DNA from: Pseudomonas poae
GTDB lineage: Bacteria > Pseudomonadota > Gammaproteobacteria > Pseudomonadales > Pseudomonadaceae
Length of the DNA: 64,000 nt
Direction of reading: 5' to 3'
NCBI RefSeq assembly: GCF_001439785.1
Contig: NZ_JYLI01000010.1
Location: 124,001 to 188,000 of the forward strand
Under the pieces are notes generated by a model. That model was not told the DNA's origin and searched no databases. It was given only the letters and a program-made list of their open reading frames with translations. Position 1 is the stretch's first letter. The number at the start of each line of letters is the position of its first letter. Below are positions 9,179 to 19,511 of this stretch, piece after piece. A program made the position numbers and the translations under genes.

Positions 9179-12010
9179 TTAAACAGTGAAAGCATCTTGC
9201 AGCAGTTTTTCCTGCTGCTCGGCGTGCATCGACGCATAACCACACGCAGGTGCAGCAGAAGCATCACGACCGGCATATTCCAGGTTCAGCGCCCGGTTGT
9301 GGTTGCCGATACTGCGACGCAAATGATGCTGGCTGCTGTACCAGGCGCCCTGGTTCATCGGTTCTTCCTGACACCACACCACGTTCGTGAGCTGGGTGTA
9401 AGGCGCGATGATCTCCATGAGGTCATCTTCCGGGAACGGGTAAAGCTGCTCGATACGCACGATGGCGATGTCTTCGCGGCCTTCGGCGCGGCGTTTTTCC
9501 AGCAGGTCGTAGTAGACCTTGCCGCTGCACAGGATCAGGCGCGTGACCTTGGCCGGATCGAGTGTGTCGATTTCTGGAATAACGGTCTGGAACGAACCTT
9601 CGGCCAGGTCTTCCAGGGTCGAAATGGCCAGCTTGTGACGCAACAGTGATTTCGGCGTCAGCACGATCAACGGCTTGCGCAGCGGACGGATCACCTGGCG
9701 ACGCAGCAAGTGGTAGATCTGCGCCGGGGTTGTCGGCACGCATACCTGAATGTTGTGCTCGGCGCACAGTTGCAGGTAACGCTCCAGACGCGCCGAAGAG
9801 TGCTCCGGACCCTGGCCTTCATAACCGTGCGGCAGCAGCATGGTCAGACCGCACAGGCGGCCCCACTTGTGCTCGCCGCTGGTGATGAACTGGTCGATCA
9901 CCACCTGGGCACCGTTGGCGAAGTCGCCGAACTGGGCTTCCCAGATCACCAGCGCCTGCGGCGTGGTGGTCGAGTAACCGTATTCGAACGCCAGCACGGC
10001 TTCTTCCGACAGGAACGAGTCGTACAGGTCGAAACGCGGCTGGCCTTCATACAGATTCTGCAGCGGAACGTAGGTGCCCGCGTCTTTCTGGTTGTGCAGC
10101 ACGGCATGACGGTGCGAGAACGTACCACGGCCGATGTCCTGGCCGGTCATGCGGATCGGGTGACCTTCGAACGCCAGGGTCGCGTACGCCATGGTTTCGG
10201 CGTAACCCCAGTTGATCGGCAGGCCGCCGACCTGCATCTTCTGACGGTCTTCGTAGATCTTCGACACTTGGCGCTGTACGACGAAGCCATCCGGAATTTC
10301 CAGCAGCTTGGCGGACAGTTCCTGCAGGGTCTTGAGGTCGAACGAGGTGTCGTGACGCGCGGTCCAGGTGTGACCCAGGTACGGACGCCAGTCGACGAAC
10401 AGCTCTTTGTTCGGTTCCTTGACCAGGCTTTTTACCACGTGCAGGCCGTTGTCCAGCGCGTTGCGGTATTCGTCGATCTTCGCCTGCACACGGGCTTCGT
10501 CAACGATGCCGGCCTTGGTCAGGCTTTCGGCATACAGTTCACGGGTGGTGCGCTGCTTGGTGATCTGCTGATACATCAACGGCTGGGTGCCGCTAGGCTC
10601 ATCCGCTTCGTTGTGACCGCGACGGCGGTAGCACACTAGGTCGATCACCACGTCACGCTTGAACTGCATGCGGTAGTCGACGGCCAGTTGGGTGACGAAC
10701 AGCACGGCTTCCGGATCATCGCCATTCACATGGAGAATCGGCGCCTGGATCATCTTGGCAACGTCGGTGGCGTACTCGGTAGAGCGCGCGTCCAGCGGGT
10801 TGCTGATGGTGAAACCGACCTGGTTGTTGATGACGATGTGGACCGTGCCGCCCGTCTTGAAGCCACGGGTCTGCGACATCTGGAAGGTTTCCAGCACCAC
10901 GCCCTGACCGGCGAATGCCGCGTCACCGTGGATGGAAATCGGCAGCACTTTCTCACCGGTGGCGTCGTTGCGACGGTCCTGGCGAGCACGCACCGAACCC
11001 TCGACCACTGGAGAAACGATTTCCAGGTGGGAGGGGTTGAACGCCATGGCCAGGTGAACTTCGCCGCCCGAGGTCATGACGTTGGACGAGAAGCCCTGGT
11101 GGTATTTGACGTCACCGGAACCCAGCTCGACCTTTTTCTTGCCTTCGAACTCGTCGAACAGCTCGCGCGGGTTCTTGCCGAAGGTGTTGACCAGCACGTT
11201 CAGGCGACCACGGTGGGCCATGCCGATCACGACTTCCTTGGTGCCGTAGGAACCGGAACGCTGGATCAGCTCGTCGAGCATCGGAATCAGACTTTCGCCG
11301 CCTTCCAGGCCGAAACGCTTGGTGCCCGGGTATTTGGTGCCCAGGTATTTTTCCAGGCCCTCAGCGGCGGTTACGCGCTCGAGCAGGTGGCTGCGTACAT
11401 CGGCGGACAACACCGGACGGCCACGCACGCCTTCCAGGCGATGCTGGAACCAGTGACGTTGCTCGGAATCGGTGATGTGCGTGAATTCAGCGCCGATGGT
11501 GCGGCAATATGTCTGCTGCAACGCTTCGTGAATTTCGCGTAGGCTCGCTTCCTCTTTGCCGATGAACAGGTCGCCGGCACGGAAGGTCGTATCAAGATCG
11601 GCATTGGTCAAGCCGTAATGATTGATCGACAGGTCAGCGGGTGCAGGACGCTTCCAGAGTCCCAGCGGGTCAAGCTGGGCCGCCTGGTGGCCACGCATCC
11701 GGTAAGCCTGGATCAGTCGCAGTACTTCAACTTGCTTCTTCTCGTGCTCACTGCTCACGCTGCCGGCGGAAACCGGTTGGGCGCGGCGCTGGTTCTTGGC
11801 CAGCAACACGAACTGATCGCGAATTGTTGCGTGCGATACATCGGTGGCAGCGTTGCCGTCTGAAGACAACGTCTGAAATTTGGTGCGCCATTCTTCTGGC
11901 ACAGCGTTAGGGTCGTGCAGGTAGAGCTCATAAAGCTCTTCCACATAGGCAGCGTTACCACCTGAAAGATAGCCGCTGTTCCACATGCGCTGCATCACGC
12001 TTTCTTGCAT
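9179..12010 (-). CDS. sucA: 2-oxoglutarate dehydrogenase E1
   Basis: A 943-residue thiamine-diphosphate enzyme that decarboxylates 2-oxoglutarate and succinylates the E2 lipoyl group. The N-terminal SGGNAAYVEELYELYLHDP is the E1o hallmark that docks on the complex core. Also visible are GMAHRGRLNVL and the ThDP-binding HGDAAFAGQGVV, plus the C-terminal transketolase-like domain. The ATG start has gagggtgacc just upstream. A 260-base gap separates it from sdhB, larger than any other gap in this series, so sucA may have its own promoter. Confidence 0.98.
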   Translation of the reverse strand: MQESVMQRMWNSGYLSGGNAAYVEELYELYLHDPNAVPEEWRTKFQTLSSDGNAATDVSHATIRDQFVLLAKNQRRAQPVSAGSVSSEHEKKQVEVLRLIQAYRMRGHQAAQLDPLGLWKRPAPADLSINHYGLTNADLDTTFRAGDLFIGKEEASLREIHEALQQTYCRTIGAEFTHITDSEQRHWFQHRLEGVRGRPVLSADVRSHLLERVTAAEGLEKYLGTKYPGTKRFGLEGGESLIPMLDELIQRSGSYGTKEVVIGMAHRGRLNVLVNTFGKNPRELFDEFEGKKKVELGSGDVKYHQGFSSNVMTSGGEVHLAMAFNPSHLEIVSPVVEGSVRARQDRRNDATGEKVLPISIHGDAAFAGQGVVLETFQMSQTRGFKTGGTVHIVINNQVGFTISNPLDARSTEYATDVAKMIQAPILHVNGDDPEAVLFVTQLAVDYRMQFKRDVVIDLVCYRRRGHNEADEPSGTQPLMYQQITKQRTTRELYAESLTKAGIVDEARVQAKIDEYRNALDNGLHVVKSLVKEPNKELFVDWRPYLGHTWTARHDTSFDLKTLQELSAKLLEIPDGFVVQRQVSKIYEDRQKMQVGGLPINWGYAETMAYATLAFEGHPIRMTGQDIGRGTFSHRHAVLHNQKDAGTYVPLQNLYEGQPRFDLYDSFLSEEAVLAFEYGYSTTTPQALVIWEAQFGDFANGAQVVIDQFITSGEHKWGRLCGLTMLLPHGYEGQGPEHSSARLERYLQLCAEHNIQVCVPTTPAQIYHLLRRQVIRPLRKPLIVLTPKSLLRHKLAISTLEDLAEGSFQTVIPEIDTLDPAKVTRLILCSGKVYYDLLEKRRAEGREDIAIVRIEQLYPFPEDDLMEIIAPYTQLTNVVWCQEEPMNQGAWYSSQHHLRRSIGNHNRALNLEYAGRDASAAPACGYASMHAEQQEKLLQDAFTV

Positions 12011-12189
12011 GCTTGGTCACCCTCGATTTGGGGACACCACCGGCGAAAACACCGAGTTTGCTTGCAAAAGGCCAAGTGCAGCGACCAAAACAAGCCACTT
12101 AGGATCACGCTGATAGTTCGGGTACCAACCCGAATGCCCCTGCTTGTCTCATTTCTTCAAAATAAGAGCTGCGGCTTTGTAAGTCGCTG

Positions 12190-12228
12190 CTCAAGTTAAA
12201 ACTACGGCGCCGGTTGAAGCCTGCGCCG
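12190..12228 (-). terminator. weak terminator or attenuator-like hairpin between sdhB and sucA
   Basis: CGGCGC/GCGCCG arms with a 12-base loop (12205-12228). On the minus strand they are followed by TAGTTTTAA. The hairpin lies 44 bases past the sdhB stop and could give partial termination, so that sdh and suc levels differ. The T-run is poor. Confidence 0.4.
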
Positions 12229-12271
12229 CAGCATTTACGGGCACAACGGTCCTGCCTTGTTACAACGCCGG

Positions 12272-12976
12272 TTACACGCCGCTTTGCAGCAGCATGTTGC
12301 GAATGTGACCAATGGCCTTAGTCGGGTTCAGGCCTTTGGGACATACGTTGACGCAGTTCATGATCCCGCGGCAGCGGAATACGCTGAACGGGTCATCCAG
12401 CGAAGCCAGACGCTCGGATGTCTTGGTGTCACGGCTGTCTGCCAGGAAGCGATACGCTTGCAGCAGAGCGGCTGGACCCAGGAACTTGTCCGGGTTCCAC
12501 CAGAAGGACGGGCACGAGGTCGAGCAGCAGGCGCACAGAATGCACTCGTACAGACCGTCGAGCTTTTCACGCTCTTCAGGGGACTGCAGACGCTCGATGG
12601 CCGGAGCCGGCGTATCGTTCTGCAGGAACGGCTTAACTTTCTCGTATTGCTTGTAGAAGATGCTCATATCGACAACCAGGTCACGGATAACCGGCAAACC
12701 TGGCAGTGGACGAACGATCAGCTTGTTGCCTTTAACCACGGCCGACAGCGGCGTGATGCACGCCAGACCGTTTTTGCCGTTGATGTTCATGCCGTCGGAA
12801 CCGCACACACCTTCGCGGCAAGAGCGACGATAGGAGAAACCCTCGTCCTGCTCTTTGATCAGTGCCAGCACGTCCAGCACCATCAGGTCCTTACCACCGG
12901 TATCGACCTGGAATTCCTGCATGAACGGCGCAGCGTCCTGATCAGGGTTGTAGCGGTAAACACTGACTTTCAACAT
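12272..12976 (-). CDS. sdhB: succinate dehydrogenase iron-sulfur subunit
   Basis: A 234-residue electron-transfer subunit of respiratory complex II. The N-terminal ferredoxin domain has the [2Fe-2S] ligands CREGVCGSDGMNINGKNGLAC. The C-terminal domain has CILCACCSTSCPS and CVNVCPKGLNP for the [4Fe-4S] and [3Fe-4S] clusters. It passes electrons from SdhA FADH2 to ubiquinone. The start is taken at the MLKVSVYRYNPD methionine (12976), matching the family; a start 3 codons earlier is possible. It follows sdhA after 11 bases. Confidence 0.97.
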   Translation of the reverse strand: MLKVSVYRYNPDQDAAPFMQEFQVDTGGKDLMVLDVLALIKEQDEGFSYRRSCREGVCGSDGMNINGKNGLACITPLSAVVKGNKLIVRPLPGLPVIRDLVVDMSIFYKQYEKVKPFLQNDTPAPAIERLQSPEEREKLDGLYECILCACCSTSCPSFWWNPDKFLGPAALLQAYRFLADSRDTKTSERLASLDDPFSVFRCRGIMNCVNVCPKGLNPTKAIGHIRNMLLQSGV

Positions 12977-12987
12977 GGCAGCCACCC

Positions 12988-14760
12988 TTAGTAAGTCCGA
13001 ATTTTCGGTTCAAACGTCGGAACAGTCTTCGGCGAGAAGTTCACGGCACGCTTGGTTACGCGCTTGTCACCCGGGAAGTACAGGGTGTGGCACAACCAGT
13101 TTTCGTCGTCGCGGTCTTCAAAGTCTTCACGGGCATGAGCACCACGGGATTCTTTACGAACCTCGGCGGCGATCGCCGTCGCTTCAGCCACTTCCAACAG
13201 GTTTTGCAGCTCAAGGGCCTCGATACGAGCGGTATTGAATGCCTGGCTCTTATCGTTGATCTTGACGTTGCCGATGCGCTGGCGCAGATCCGCCAGCTGG
13301 GCGATACCCTTCTGCATGTATTCGCCGGTACGGAACACACCGAAGTAGTTCTGCATGCAGCTTTGCAGCTCGCGGCGCAGGGTAGCCACGTCTTCGCCAT
13401 CTGTGCGCTCGTTCAGCGCGTTCAGGCGGGCCAGGGCCGCTTCGATGTTGGCGTCGGTGGCGTCATCGTATTCGATGCCGTCGGTCAACGCTTTTTCCAG
13501 GTGCAGGCCGGCCGCGCGGCCGAATACCACCAGGTCGAGCAGCGAGTTGCCGCCCAGACGGTTGGCACCGTGTACCGATACACAGGCCACTTCGCCTACG
13601 GCGAACAGACCGTGGATGATTTCGTCCACGCCTTCGGCATTCTGGGTGATCGCCTGGCCATGAATGTTGGTCGGCACGCCGCCCATCATGTAGTGGCAGG
13701 TTGGAACAACCGGCACCGGCGCAACCACAGGGTCAACATGGGCGAAGGTCTTGGACAGCTCGCAGATACCTGGCAGACGGCTGTGCAGCACTTCTTCGCC
13801 CAGGTGATCGAGCTTGAGCAGTACGTGGTCGCCGTTAGGGCCACAGCCGTTGCCGGCAATGATCTCTTTAACCATGGAACGGGCCACGACGTCACGACCG
13901 GCAAGGTCCTTGGCGTTCGGCGCATAACGCTCCATGAAACGCTCGCCGTTCTTGTTGATCAGGTAACCACCTTCACCACGGCAGCCTTCGGTAACCAGTA
14001 CACCGGCGCCGGCGATGCCGGTTGGGTGGAACTGCCACATTTCGATGTCCTGCACCGGCACGCCGGCACGCAGGGCCATGCCAACGCCGTCACCGGTGTT
14101 GATCAGGGCGTTGGTGGTGGAGGCGTAGATACGGCCTGCACCGCCAGTCGCCAATACAGTGGCCTTGGCGCGGATGTAGGAGGTTTCACCGGTTTCAATG
14201 CAGATGGCGATCACACCGACGAATGCGCCGTCGGCGTTCTTCACCAGGTCCACCGCGTAGTACTCGTTCAGGAACGTGGTACCGGCTTTCAGATTGCCCT
14301 GATAGAGGGTGTGCAGCAGCGCGTGACCGGTACGGTCGGATGCTGCGCAGGTACGGGCAGCCTGCCCGCCCTTACCGTAATCCTTCGACTGGCCGCCGAA
14401 TGGACGCTGGTAGATACGGCCTTGCTCGGTACGGGAGAACGGCAGACCCATGTGGTCCAGCTCGAACACTGCAGCCGGGCCTTCCTGACACATGTATTCG
14501 ATAGCGTCCTGGTCACCGATGTAGTCGGAACCCTTGACGGTATCGTACATGTGCCAGCGCCAGTCATCGTTCGGATCGGCGGAAGCGATGGCGCAGGTGA
14601 TGCCACCCTGGGCGGATACGGTGTGCGAACGGGTCGGGAACACCTTGGTGATCACGGCAGTCTTGTGACCACCCTGGGCCAGCTGCAGCGCAGCGCGCAT
14701 GCCGGCACCGCCGCCACCAATAATGATGGCGTCGAAGGAAATAGTTGGAATGTTAGCCAT
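12988..14760 (-). CDS. sdhA: succinate dehydrogenase flavoprotein subunit
   Basis: A 590-residue catalytic subunit of complex II that oxidises succinate to fumarate. Seen are the FAD-binding [16 protein letters not shown], the SHTVSAQGG motif with the histidine that binds FAD covalently, and the substrate-site region [21 protein letters not shown]. It is of normal length and is followed closely by sdhB and preceded 3 bases away by sdhD, so it is part of one transcript. Confidence 0.98.
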   Translation of the reverse strand: MANIPTISFDAIIIGGGGAGMRAALQLAQGGHKTAVITKVFPTRSHTVSAQGGITCAIASADPNDDWRWHMYDTVKGSDYIGDQDAIEYMCQEGPAAVFELDHMGLPFSRTEQGRIYQRPFGGQSKDYGKGGQAARTCAASDRTGHALLHTLYQGNLKAGTTFLNEYYAVDLVKNADGAFVGVIAICIETGETSYIRAKATVLATGGAGRIYASTTNALINTGDGVGMALRAGVPVQDIEMWQFHPTGIAGAGVLVTEGCRGEGGYLINKNGERFMERYAPNAKDLAGRDVVARSMVKEIIAGNGCGPNGDHVLLKLDHLGEEVLHSRLPGICELSKTFAHVDPVVAPVPVVPTCHYMMGGVPTNIHGQAITQNAEGVDEIIHGLFAVGEVACVSVHGANRLGGNSLLDLVVFGRAAGLHLEKALTDGIEYDDATDANIEAALARLNALNERTDGEDVATLRRELQSCMQNYFGVFRTGEYMQKGIAQLADLRQRIGNVKINDKSQAFNTARIEALELQNLLEVAEATAIAAEVRKESRGAHAREDFEDRDDENWLCHTLYFPGDKRVTKRAVNFSPKTVPTFEPKIRTY

Positions 14761-14763
14761 GAA

Positions 14764-15132
14764 TCAGATACCCCAAAGAATCTGCACACCCCAGACGAAG
14801 TAAGCGAACATCGCGATGCCGCAGACTGCCTGAAAGAGAAAACGGACTGCGGTCGCGGACTTGCCCAGCGCCATCGGCGTCAGGTAGTCGGTCGCGATGG
14901 TCCACATGCCGACCCAGGCGTGAGCGCCCAGGGCCACAAGGGCCAGCAGACTGAAGATTCGCATCGCATTGTGGGCGAACAGGCCGTGCCATTGCTCGTA
15001 GCCGATGCCCGGGTTTGCGACGAGGTATCCGATCAGGAAAATGAAATAAGCCGCGAGAACGACCGCAGACACACGCTGTGCCATCCAGTCATAGAGGCCT
15101 GAACGGGACAGATTCGTTACGCTGGTTACCAT
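14764..15132 (-). CDS. sdhD: succinate dehydrogenase membrane anchor SdhD
   Basis: A 122-residue protein with three transmembrane helices that anchors SdhAB and, with SdhC, forms the haem b and quinone site. The N-terminus MVTSVTNLSRSGLYDWMAQR is the Pseudomonas SdhD form. The start is the ATG at 15132, overlapping the end of sdhC by 7 bases; a TTG two codons upstream is less likely. Confidence 0.95.
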   Translation of the reverse strand: MVTSVTNLSRSGLYDWMAQRVSAVVLAAYFIFLIGYLVANPGIGYEQWHGLFAHNAMRIFSLLALVALGAHAWVGMWTIATDYLTPMALGKSATAVRFLFQAVCGIAMFAYFVWGVQILWGI

Positions 15133-15500
15133 ATCCAAACTCCTGCCAGAACGATCAGCACCACGGAAATGGCGATGATGATTTTCGAGCCCCGGCGGCC
15201 GCCTTCCAGCGTCTCACCGATGCCTGCATCCATGATCAAGTGGCGCACGCCGGCTACCAGGTGATACAGCAGAGCGGACAGAAGGCCCCATGCTACGAAC
15301 TTGGCCAGCGGGCTGGTCAAGTATGCCTTCACCTCGGCGTAACCTTCCGCGGATTCCAGGGATTTGCTCAATGCGTAAAGCATGATGCCCAGGCCGAGGA
15401 ACAGGATGATGCCGGAAACACGGTGCAGGAACGACGTAACGCCGGTGATGGGGAGTTTGATGGTCCTTAGGTCTAGGTTTACAGGTCGTTGGCTATTCAC
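15126..15500 (-). CDS. sdhC: succinate dehydrogenase cytochrome b556 subunit SdhC
   Basis: A 124-residue protein with three transmembrane helices. RPVNLDLRTIKLPITGVTS then FLHRVSGI is the SdhC signature, with a haem-ligand histidine in helix 2 (YHLVAGVRHLIMD). It is read from a GTG at 15500, the only start that keeps the conserved N-terminus; a Shine-Dalgarno is not obvious. It is the first gene of the minus-strand TCA series and faces gltA across a 364-base region. Confidence 0.93.
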   Translation of the reverse strand: MNSQRPVNLDLRTIKLPITGVTSFLHRVSGIILFLGLGIMLYALSKSLESAEGYAEVKAYLTSPLAKFVAWGLLSALLYHLVAGVRHLIMDAGIGETLEGGRRGSKIIIAISVVLIVLAGVWIW

Positions 15501-15636
15501 GGCTTTTTTTCACACTGAAGAGCCCCTAACAATCAGGGCAAAGTTGTTGGGGAGTGCGACTGGTCAGGTAAGCACCACCCAGGGAGTGCGACCCCCAATG
15601 AAAGCAAGCCCAAAAGCCCTTGGCGGTCGGTGGCCG

Positions 15637-15665
15637 AGTATAGACAGTTAGGCTACTAATGACAA
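15637..15665 (-). promoter_or_regulatory. predicted sigma70 promoter of sdhCDAB-sucAB-lpdG-sucCD
   Basis: On the minus strand TTGTCA (15665-15660), a 17-base spacer, then TATACT (15642-15637). The predicted transcript starts near 15630, leaving a leader of about 130 bases before sdhC. Confidence 0.7.
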
Positions 15666-15779
15666 CGCGCACTCCTCACCCTAATAGTGGATTGCGCTGG
15701 CGCTATAAAAGGCGTAAACGGCAGTCAATTTCGACGAAAAAGTACGGTTAAAGCCTTCTGGAGCAAGACTTTAGGCAAA

Positions 15780-15807
15780 TTGACATCTGAATTTATCTCA
15801 CTATAGT
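15780..15807 (+). promoter_or_regulatory. predicted sigma70 promoter of gltA
   Basis: TTGACA (15780-15785), a 16-base spacer, then TATAGT (15802-15807). The gltA ATG is 57 bases further on, with aggagg at 15855-15860 as ribosome binding site. Confidence 0.75.
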
Positions 15808-15864
15808 GGTGCGGGCCCTGCGTGGGGGGCTGTCTGATGATTTGAAGCATAAATAGGAGGCCAC

Positions 15865-17154
15865 ATGGCTGACAAAAAAGCGCAGTTGATCATCGAGGGC
15901 GCAGCCCCCGTCGAGCTGCCCATTTTAACCGGCACCGTTGGTCCCGATGTAATCGACGTACGGGGCCTGACGGCCACGGGCCGTTTCACTTTCGACCCAG
16001 GCTTCATGTCGACCGCCTCATGCGAGTCGAAGATCACCTATATCGATGGCGATAATGGCATTCTGCTGCACCGCGGCTATCCGATCGAGCAACTCGCCGA
16101 ACAGTCGGACTACCTGGAAACCTGCTACCTGCTGCTAAATGGCGAACTGCCAACAGCCGAGCAAAAGGCCCAGTTCGTCAGCACTGTGAAGAACCACACC
16201 ATGGTTCACGAGCAGTTGAAGACCTTCTTCAACGGCTTCCGTCGCGACGCCCACCCAATGGCCGTCATGTGCGGCGTGGTCGGCGCCCTGTCGGCCTTCT
16301 ATCACGACTCCCTGGACATCAATAACCCGCAGCATCGCGAAATCTCCGCGATCCGCCTGGTTGCCAAGATGCCGACCCTGGCCGCGATGGTCTACAAGTA
16401 CTCCATGGGCCAGCCCATGATGTACCCGCGCAACGACCTGACGTACGCAGAAAACTTCCTGCACATGATGTTCAACACGCCGTGCGAGATCAAACCGATC
16501 AGCCCGGTGCTCGCCAAGGCCATGGACCGGATCTTCATCCTCCATGCCGACCACGAGCAGAACGCCTCGACCTCCACCGTGCGCCTGGCAGGCTCCTCGG
16601 GTGCCAACCCGTTCGCCTGTATTGCCGCCGGCATTGCCGCACTCTGGGGCCCTGCCCACGGCGGTGCGAACGAAGCCGTGTTGACCATGCTCGATGAAAT
16701 CGGCGATGTTTCGAACATCGACACATTCATCGCCAAGGCCAAGGACAAGAACGATCCGTTCAAGTTGATGGGCTTCGGTCACCGGGTCTACAAGAACCGC
16801 GACCCACGCGCCACCGTGATGAAGCAGACCTGCGACGAAGTGTTGAAGGAGCTGGGCATCAAGAACGATCCGCAACTCGAACTGGCCATGCGCCTGGAAG
16901 AGATCGCCCTGACCGACCCGTACTTCATCGAACGCTCGCTATACCCGAACGTCGACTTCTACTCGGGGATCATCCTCAAGGCCATCGGCATTCCAACCAG
17001 CATGTTCACCGTGATCTTCGCCCTGGCGCGGACCGTGGGCTGGATCTCCCACTGGAAGGAAATGCTCTCCAGCCCGTACAAGATTGGCCGCCCGCGCCAG
17101 CTGTACACCGGCTACGAGTCGCGTGACATTACCAAGCTGGAAGATCGCAAGTAA
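15865..17154 (+). CDS. gltA: citrate synthase
   Basis: A 429-residue type II hexameric citrate synthase, which condenses oxaloacetate and acetyl-CoA to start the TCA cycle. The catalytic triad is visible as His265 ([10 protein letters not shown]), His306 (FGHRVYK) and Asp364 (NVDFYSG), almost the same numbering as the E. coli enzyme. It has a strong ribosome binding site, a near-consensus promoter and its own terminator, so it is monocistronic. It is divergent from sdhC, the standard Pseudomonas arrangement. Confidence 0.98.
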   Translation: MADKKAQLIIEGAAPVELPILTGTVGPDVIDVRGLTATGRFTFDPGFMSTASCESKITYIDGDNGILLHRGYPIEQLAEQSDYLETCYLLLNGELPTAEQKAQFVSTVKNHTMVHEQLKTFFNGFRRDAHPMAVMCGVVGALSAFYHDSLDINNPQHREISAIRLVAKMPTLAAMVYKYSMGQPMMYPRNDLTYAENFLHMMFNTPCEIKPISPVLAKAMDRIFILHADHEQNASTSTVRLAGSSGANPFACIAAGIAALWGPAHGGANEAVLTMLDEIGDVSNIDTFIAKAKDKNDPFKLMGFGHRVYKNRDPRATVMKQTCDEVLKELGIKNDPQLELAMRLEEIALTDPYFIERSLYPNVDFYSGIILKAIGIPTSMFTVIFALARTVGWISHWKEMLSSPYKIGRPRQLYTGYESRDITKLEDRK

Positions 17155-17177
17155 GCACTTAGCTTAGTTGTACTGAG

Positions 17178-17206
17178 AACGGCCTCCCTTAGTGGAGGCC
17201 GTTTTT
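17178..17206 (+). terminator. intrinsic terminator of gltA
   Basis: Perfect 10-bp stem aacggcctcc/ggaggccgtt followed by TTTG, 24 bases after the gltA stop. Confidence 0.92.
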
Positions 17207-17228
17207 GTTTGTGCCGACTGGTCTACCG

Positions 17229-17314
17229 CTATCGCAGGCAAGCCAGCTCCCACATTTAACTGCATTCCAAAGGGTGTATCCGGTCGGATGTGGGAGCTGG
17301 CTTGCCTGCGATAG
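17229..17314. repeat. REP pair (BIME-like)
   Basis: Inverted copies of the ctatcgcaggcaagccagct unit at both ends with about 35 bases between, lying in the gap between the convergent gltA and actP genes. It is the same subtype as the copies at 3937 and 26626. Confidence 0.9.
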
Positions 17315-17346
17315 CAATGGCCCAGACAGCACCGAACCCCAGGCAA

Positions 17347-17378
17347 AAAAATACCCCGGCCTTTCGACCGGGGCATTT
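17347..17378 (-). terminator. intrinsic terminator of actP
   Basis: A GC-rich hairpin (ccccgg/ccgggg core, 17354-17374). On the minus strand it is followed by a run of seven T. It lies 20 bases beyond the actP stop. Confidence 0.85.
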
Positions 17379-17396
17379 CCTTATCCCGCTACACCC

Positions 17397-19055
17397 TTAG
17401 TGGTTAACCGCCCCACTCGCCCCCAGGCCAGTCTGCGAACGCACAAACTGCGGGAAGTACAACGCACGCTCTTTCTCCGCCGCCGCCGACTTGTCGGTAA
17501 TGGAGAAGAACCAGATACCCACGAACGCGATGATCATCGAGAACAGCGCCGGGTATTCGTACGGGAAAATCGCTTTTTCATGATGCAGGATCGAGACCCA
17601 GATGGTCGGGCCCAGGATCATCAGGCCCACGGCACTGATCAGACCGAGCCAGCCGCCGATCATGGCGCCACGGGTGGTGAGGTTTTTCCAGTACATGGAA
17701 AGCAGCAGCACCGGGAAGTTACAGCTGGCGGCAATCGAGAACGCCAGGCCCACCATGAACGCAATGTTCTGACTTTCGAACAGGATGCCCAGGCCGATTG
17801 CCAACGCGCCAAGGGCCACGGTGGTGATCTTCGAGACGCGAATCTCATCCTTGTCGTTGGTCTTGCCTTTCTTGATCACGCTGGCATACAGGTCATGGGA
17901 CACCGCCGAGGCACCGGCCAGGGTCAGGCCGGCAACCACCGCAAGGATGGTGGCGAACGCCACGGCCGAGATGAAGCCCAGGAAAATACTGCCACCCACC
18001 GCGTCGGCCAGATGCACCGCTGCCATGTTGTTACCGCCCAGCAAGGCGCCGGCCGCGTCCTTGAACGCAGGGTTGGTGCTGACCAGCAGGATCGCGCCAA
18101 ACCCGATGATGAAGGTCAGGATGTAGAAGTAGCCGATGAAACCGGTGGCATACAGGACGCTCTTGCGCGCTTCCTTGGCGTCGCTCACGGTGAAGAAGCG
18201 CATCAGGATGTGCGGCAGGCCGGCGGTACCGAACATCAGCGCCAGACCCAACGAGAATGCCGAAATCGGATCCTTCACCAGACCACCAGGGCTCATGATC
18301 GCTTCACCTTTGGGGTGAACCTTGATCGCCTCGGAGAACAGCATGTTGAAGTCGAAGTTGACGTGCTTCATCACCATCAGTGCCATGAACGAAGCACCGG
18401 ACAGCAACAGCACCGCCTTGATGATCTGCACCCAGGTGGTCGCCAGCATGCCGCCGAACAGCACGTACATGCACATCAGGATGCCGACCAGGATCACCGC
18501 GACGTGATAGTCCAGGCCGAACAGCAGTTGGATCAACTTGCCAGCGCCAACCATCTGCGCGATCAGGTAGAACGCCACCACCACCAGTGAGCCACAGGCC
18601 GACAGGCTGCGGATCTGGGTTTGCCCCAGACGATAGGACGCCACATCGGCGAAGGTGTACTTGCCCAGGTTGCGCAGGCGCTCGGCGATCAGGAACAGAA
18701 TGATCGGCCAGCCCACCAGAAAGCCGATCGAATAGATCAAGCCGTCGTAGCCGGAGGTGTAAACCAGTGCGGATATGCCCAGGAAAGACGCCGCAGACAT
18801 GTAGTCACCGGCAATCGCCAGGCCGTTCTGGAAACCGGTGATCTTGCCGCCCGCCGCATAATAGTCGGCGGCAGACTTGTTACGCTTGGAAGCCCAGTAG
18901 GTGATGCACAAGGTGGCCCCCACAAACGCAACGAACATCACGATCGCTGAGATGTTCAGCGGTTGCTTTTGCACGGCACCGGTCAATGCGTCAGCCGCCC
19001 AGACAGCCGGAGCAAACAGCGAAGCGCCGAATATAGCCAATAGACGCCGGATCAT
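17397..19055 (-). CDS. actP: cation/acetate symporter
   Basis: A 552-residue sodium:solute symporter with a cleavable-looking N-terminal segment (ending VWAAD) and about 13 transmembrane helices. [17 protein letters not shown] is typical of ActP. It imports acetate and related short carboxylates (glycolate in E. coli) with a cation. It overlaps the small DUF485 gene by 4 bases, as in the yjcH-actP pair of enterics. The acs gene is not present here. Its position next to the TCA genes suits acetate assimilation. Confidence 0.94.
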   Translation of the reverse strand: MIRRLLAIFGASLFAPAVWAADALTGAVQKQPLNISAIVMFVAFVGATLCITYWASKRNKSAADYYAAGGKITGFQNGLAIAGDYMSAASFLGISALVYTSGYDGLIYSIGFLVGWPIILFLIAERLRNLGKYTFADVASYRLGQTQIRSLSACGSLVVVAFYLIAQMVGAGKLIQLLFGLDYHVAVILVGILMCMYVLFGGMLATTWVQIIKAVLLLSGASFMALMVMKHVNFDFNMLFSEAIKVHPKGEAIMSPGGLVKDPISAFSLGLALMFGTAGLPHILMRFFTVSDAKEARKSVLYATGFIGYFYILTFIIGFGAILLVSTNPAFKDAAGALLGGNNMAAVHLADAVGGSIFLGFISAVAFATILAVVAGLTLAGASAVSHDLYASVIKKGKTNDKDEIRVSKITTVALGALAIGLGILFESQNIAFMVGLAFSIAASCNFPVLLLSMYWKNLTTRGAMIGGWLGLISAVGLMILGPTIWVSILHHEKAIFPYEYPALFSMIIAFVGIWFFSITDKSAAAEKERALYFPQFVRSQTGLGASGAVNH

Positions 19056-19363
19056 TGCGCAGCCTCCTTGAGAATCGCATTGTTCAGGTCGTCAAATTCG
19101 CCATTGGCCCGGCGCACGTAGATGCCAGTCAGGACAAAGGCCGACACAATCAGGCCGACGCCCAGGGGAATGCCCCAGGTAATCGACGCACCGGGGCTGA
19201 TCTTGGCCCCCAGCACTTGTGGTCCGTAGGCGATCAACAGGATGAAAGCGGAGTACAGCCCGAGCATGATCGCCGAGAGAATCCAGGCGAACCTTTCCCT
19301 TTTTCTCACCAGCTCCTTGAAGCGCGGGCTGTTTTGAATCGAGAGGTAAATGCTGTCGTTCAT
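19052..19363 (-). CDS. yjcH: DUF485 small membrane protein, ActP partner
   Basis: A 103-residue protein with two transmembrane helices (about 28-48 and 63-83) joined by a short loop, and the basic motif [16 protein letters not shown]485 proteins almost always precede actP and may help its assembly, although this is not proven. It overlaps actP by 4 bases. Confidence 0.9.
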   Translation of the reverse strand: MNDSIYLSIQNSPRFKELVRKRERFAWILSAIMLGLYSAFILLIAYGPQVLGAKISPGASITWGIPLGVGLIVSAFVLTGIYVRRANGEFDDLNNAILKEAAQ

Positions 19364-19423
19364 TATTTTTATCCTCGCAGCACAGCTTTTTTATTATTGG
19401 AACATAGGCACTGTATGCGGCTC

Positions 19424-19437
19424 TGGAACAGGTTCCA
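19424..19437. promoter_or_regulatory. inverted repeat upstream of yjcH-actP
   Basis: TGGAACAGGTTCCA has 6-base arms around a 2-base centre, about 60 bases upstream of yjcH. On the minus strand it overlaps a poor -35 (TTCCAG) spaced 16 bases from TATGTT. It is a candidate operator; the regulator is unknown. Confidence 0.4.
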
Positions 19438-19511
19438 GACGACCTTAGTAGTAGAGGGAGTGTAGCGAGGGATTGAGAGGGTGCAGAAACATTTGCGGGG
19501 AACCAAAATAA

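Larger units (their letters stand above)
15501..15864. other. divergent sdhC-gltA intergenic region
   Basis: It is 364 bases long and codes for nothing. It contains one good sigma70 promoter on each strand (listed separately) with about 115 bases between them, room for shared carbon or iron regulation. Confidence 0.8.

Noticed and set aside
13087..15102. Very long open frame (671 codons) on the plus strand opposite sdhA/sdhD
   Set aside because: It mirrors sdhA in the high-GC antisense frame, has no family motifs or start signal, and conflicts with well-conserved sdhA. Similar antisense frames oppose brnQ, lpdG, sucB, sucA, gcl, ccmI and the kinases, and are rejected for the same reason.
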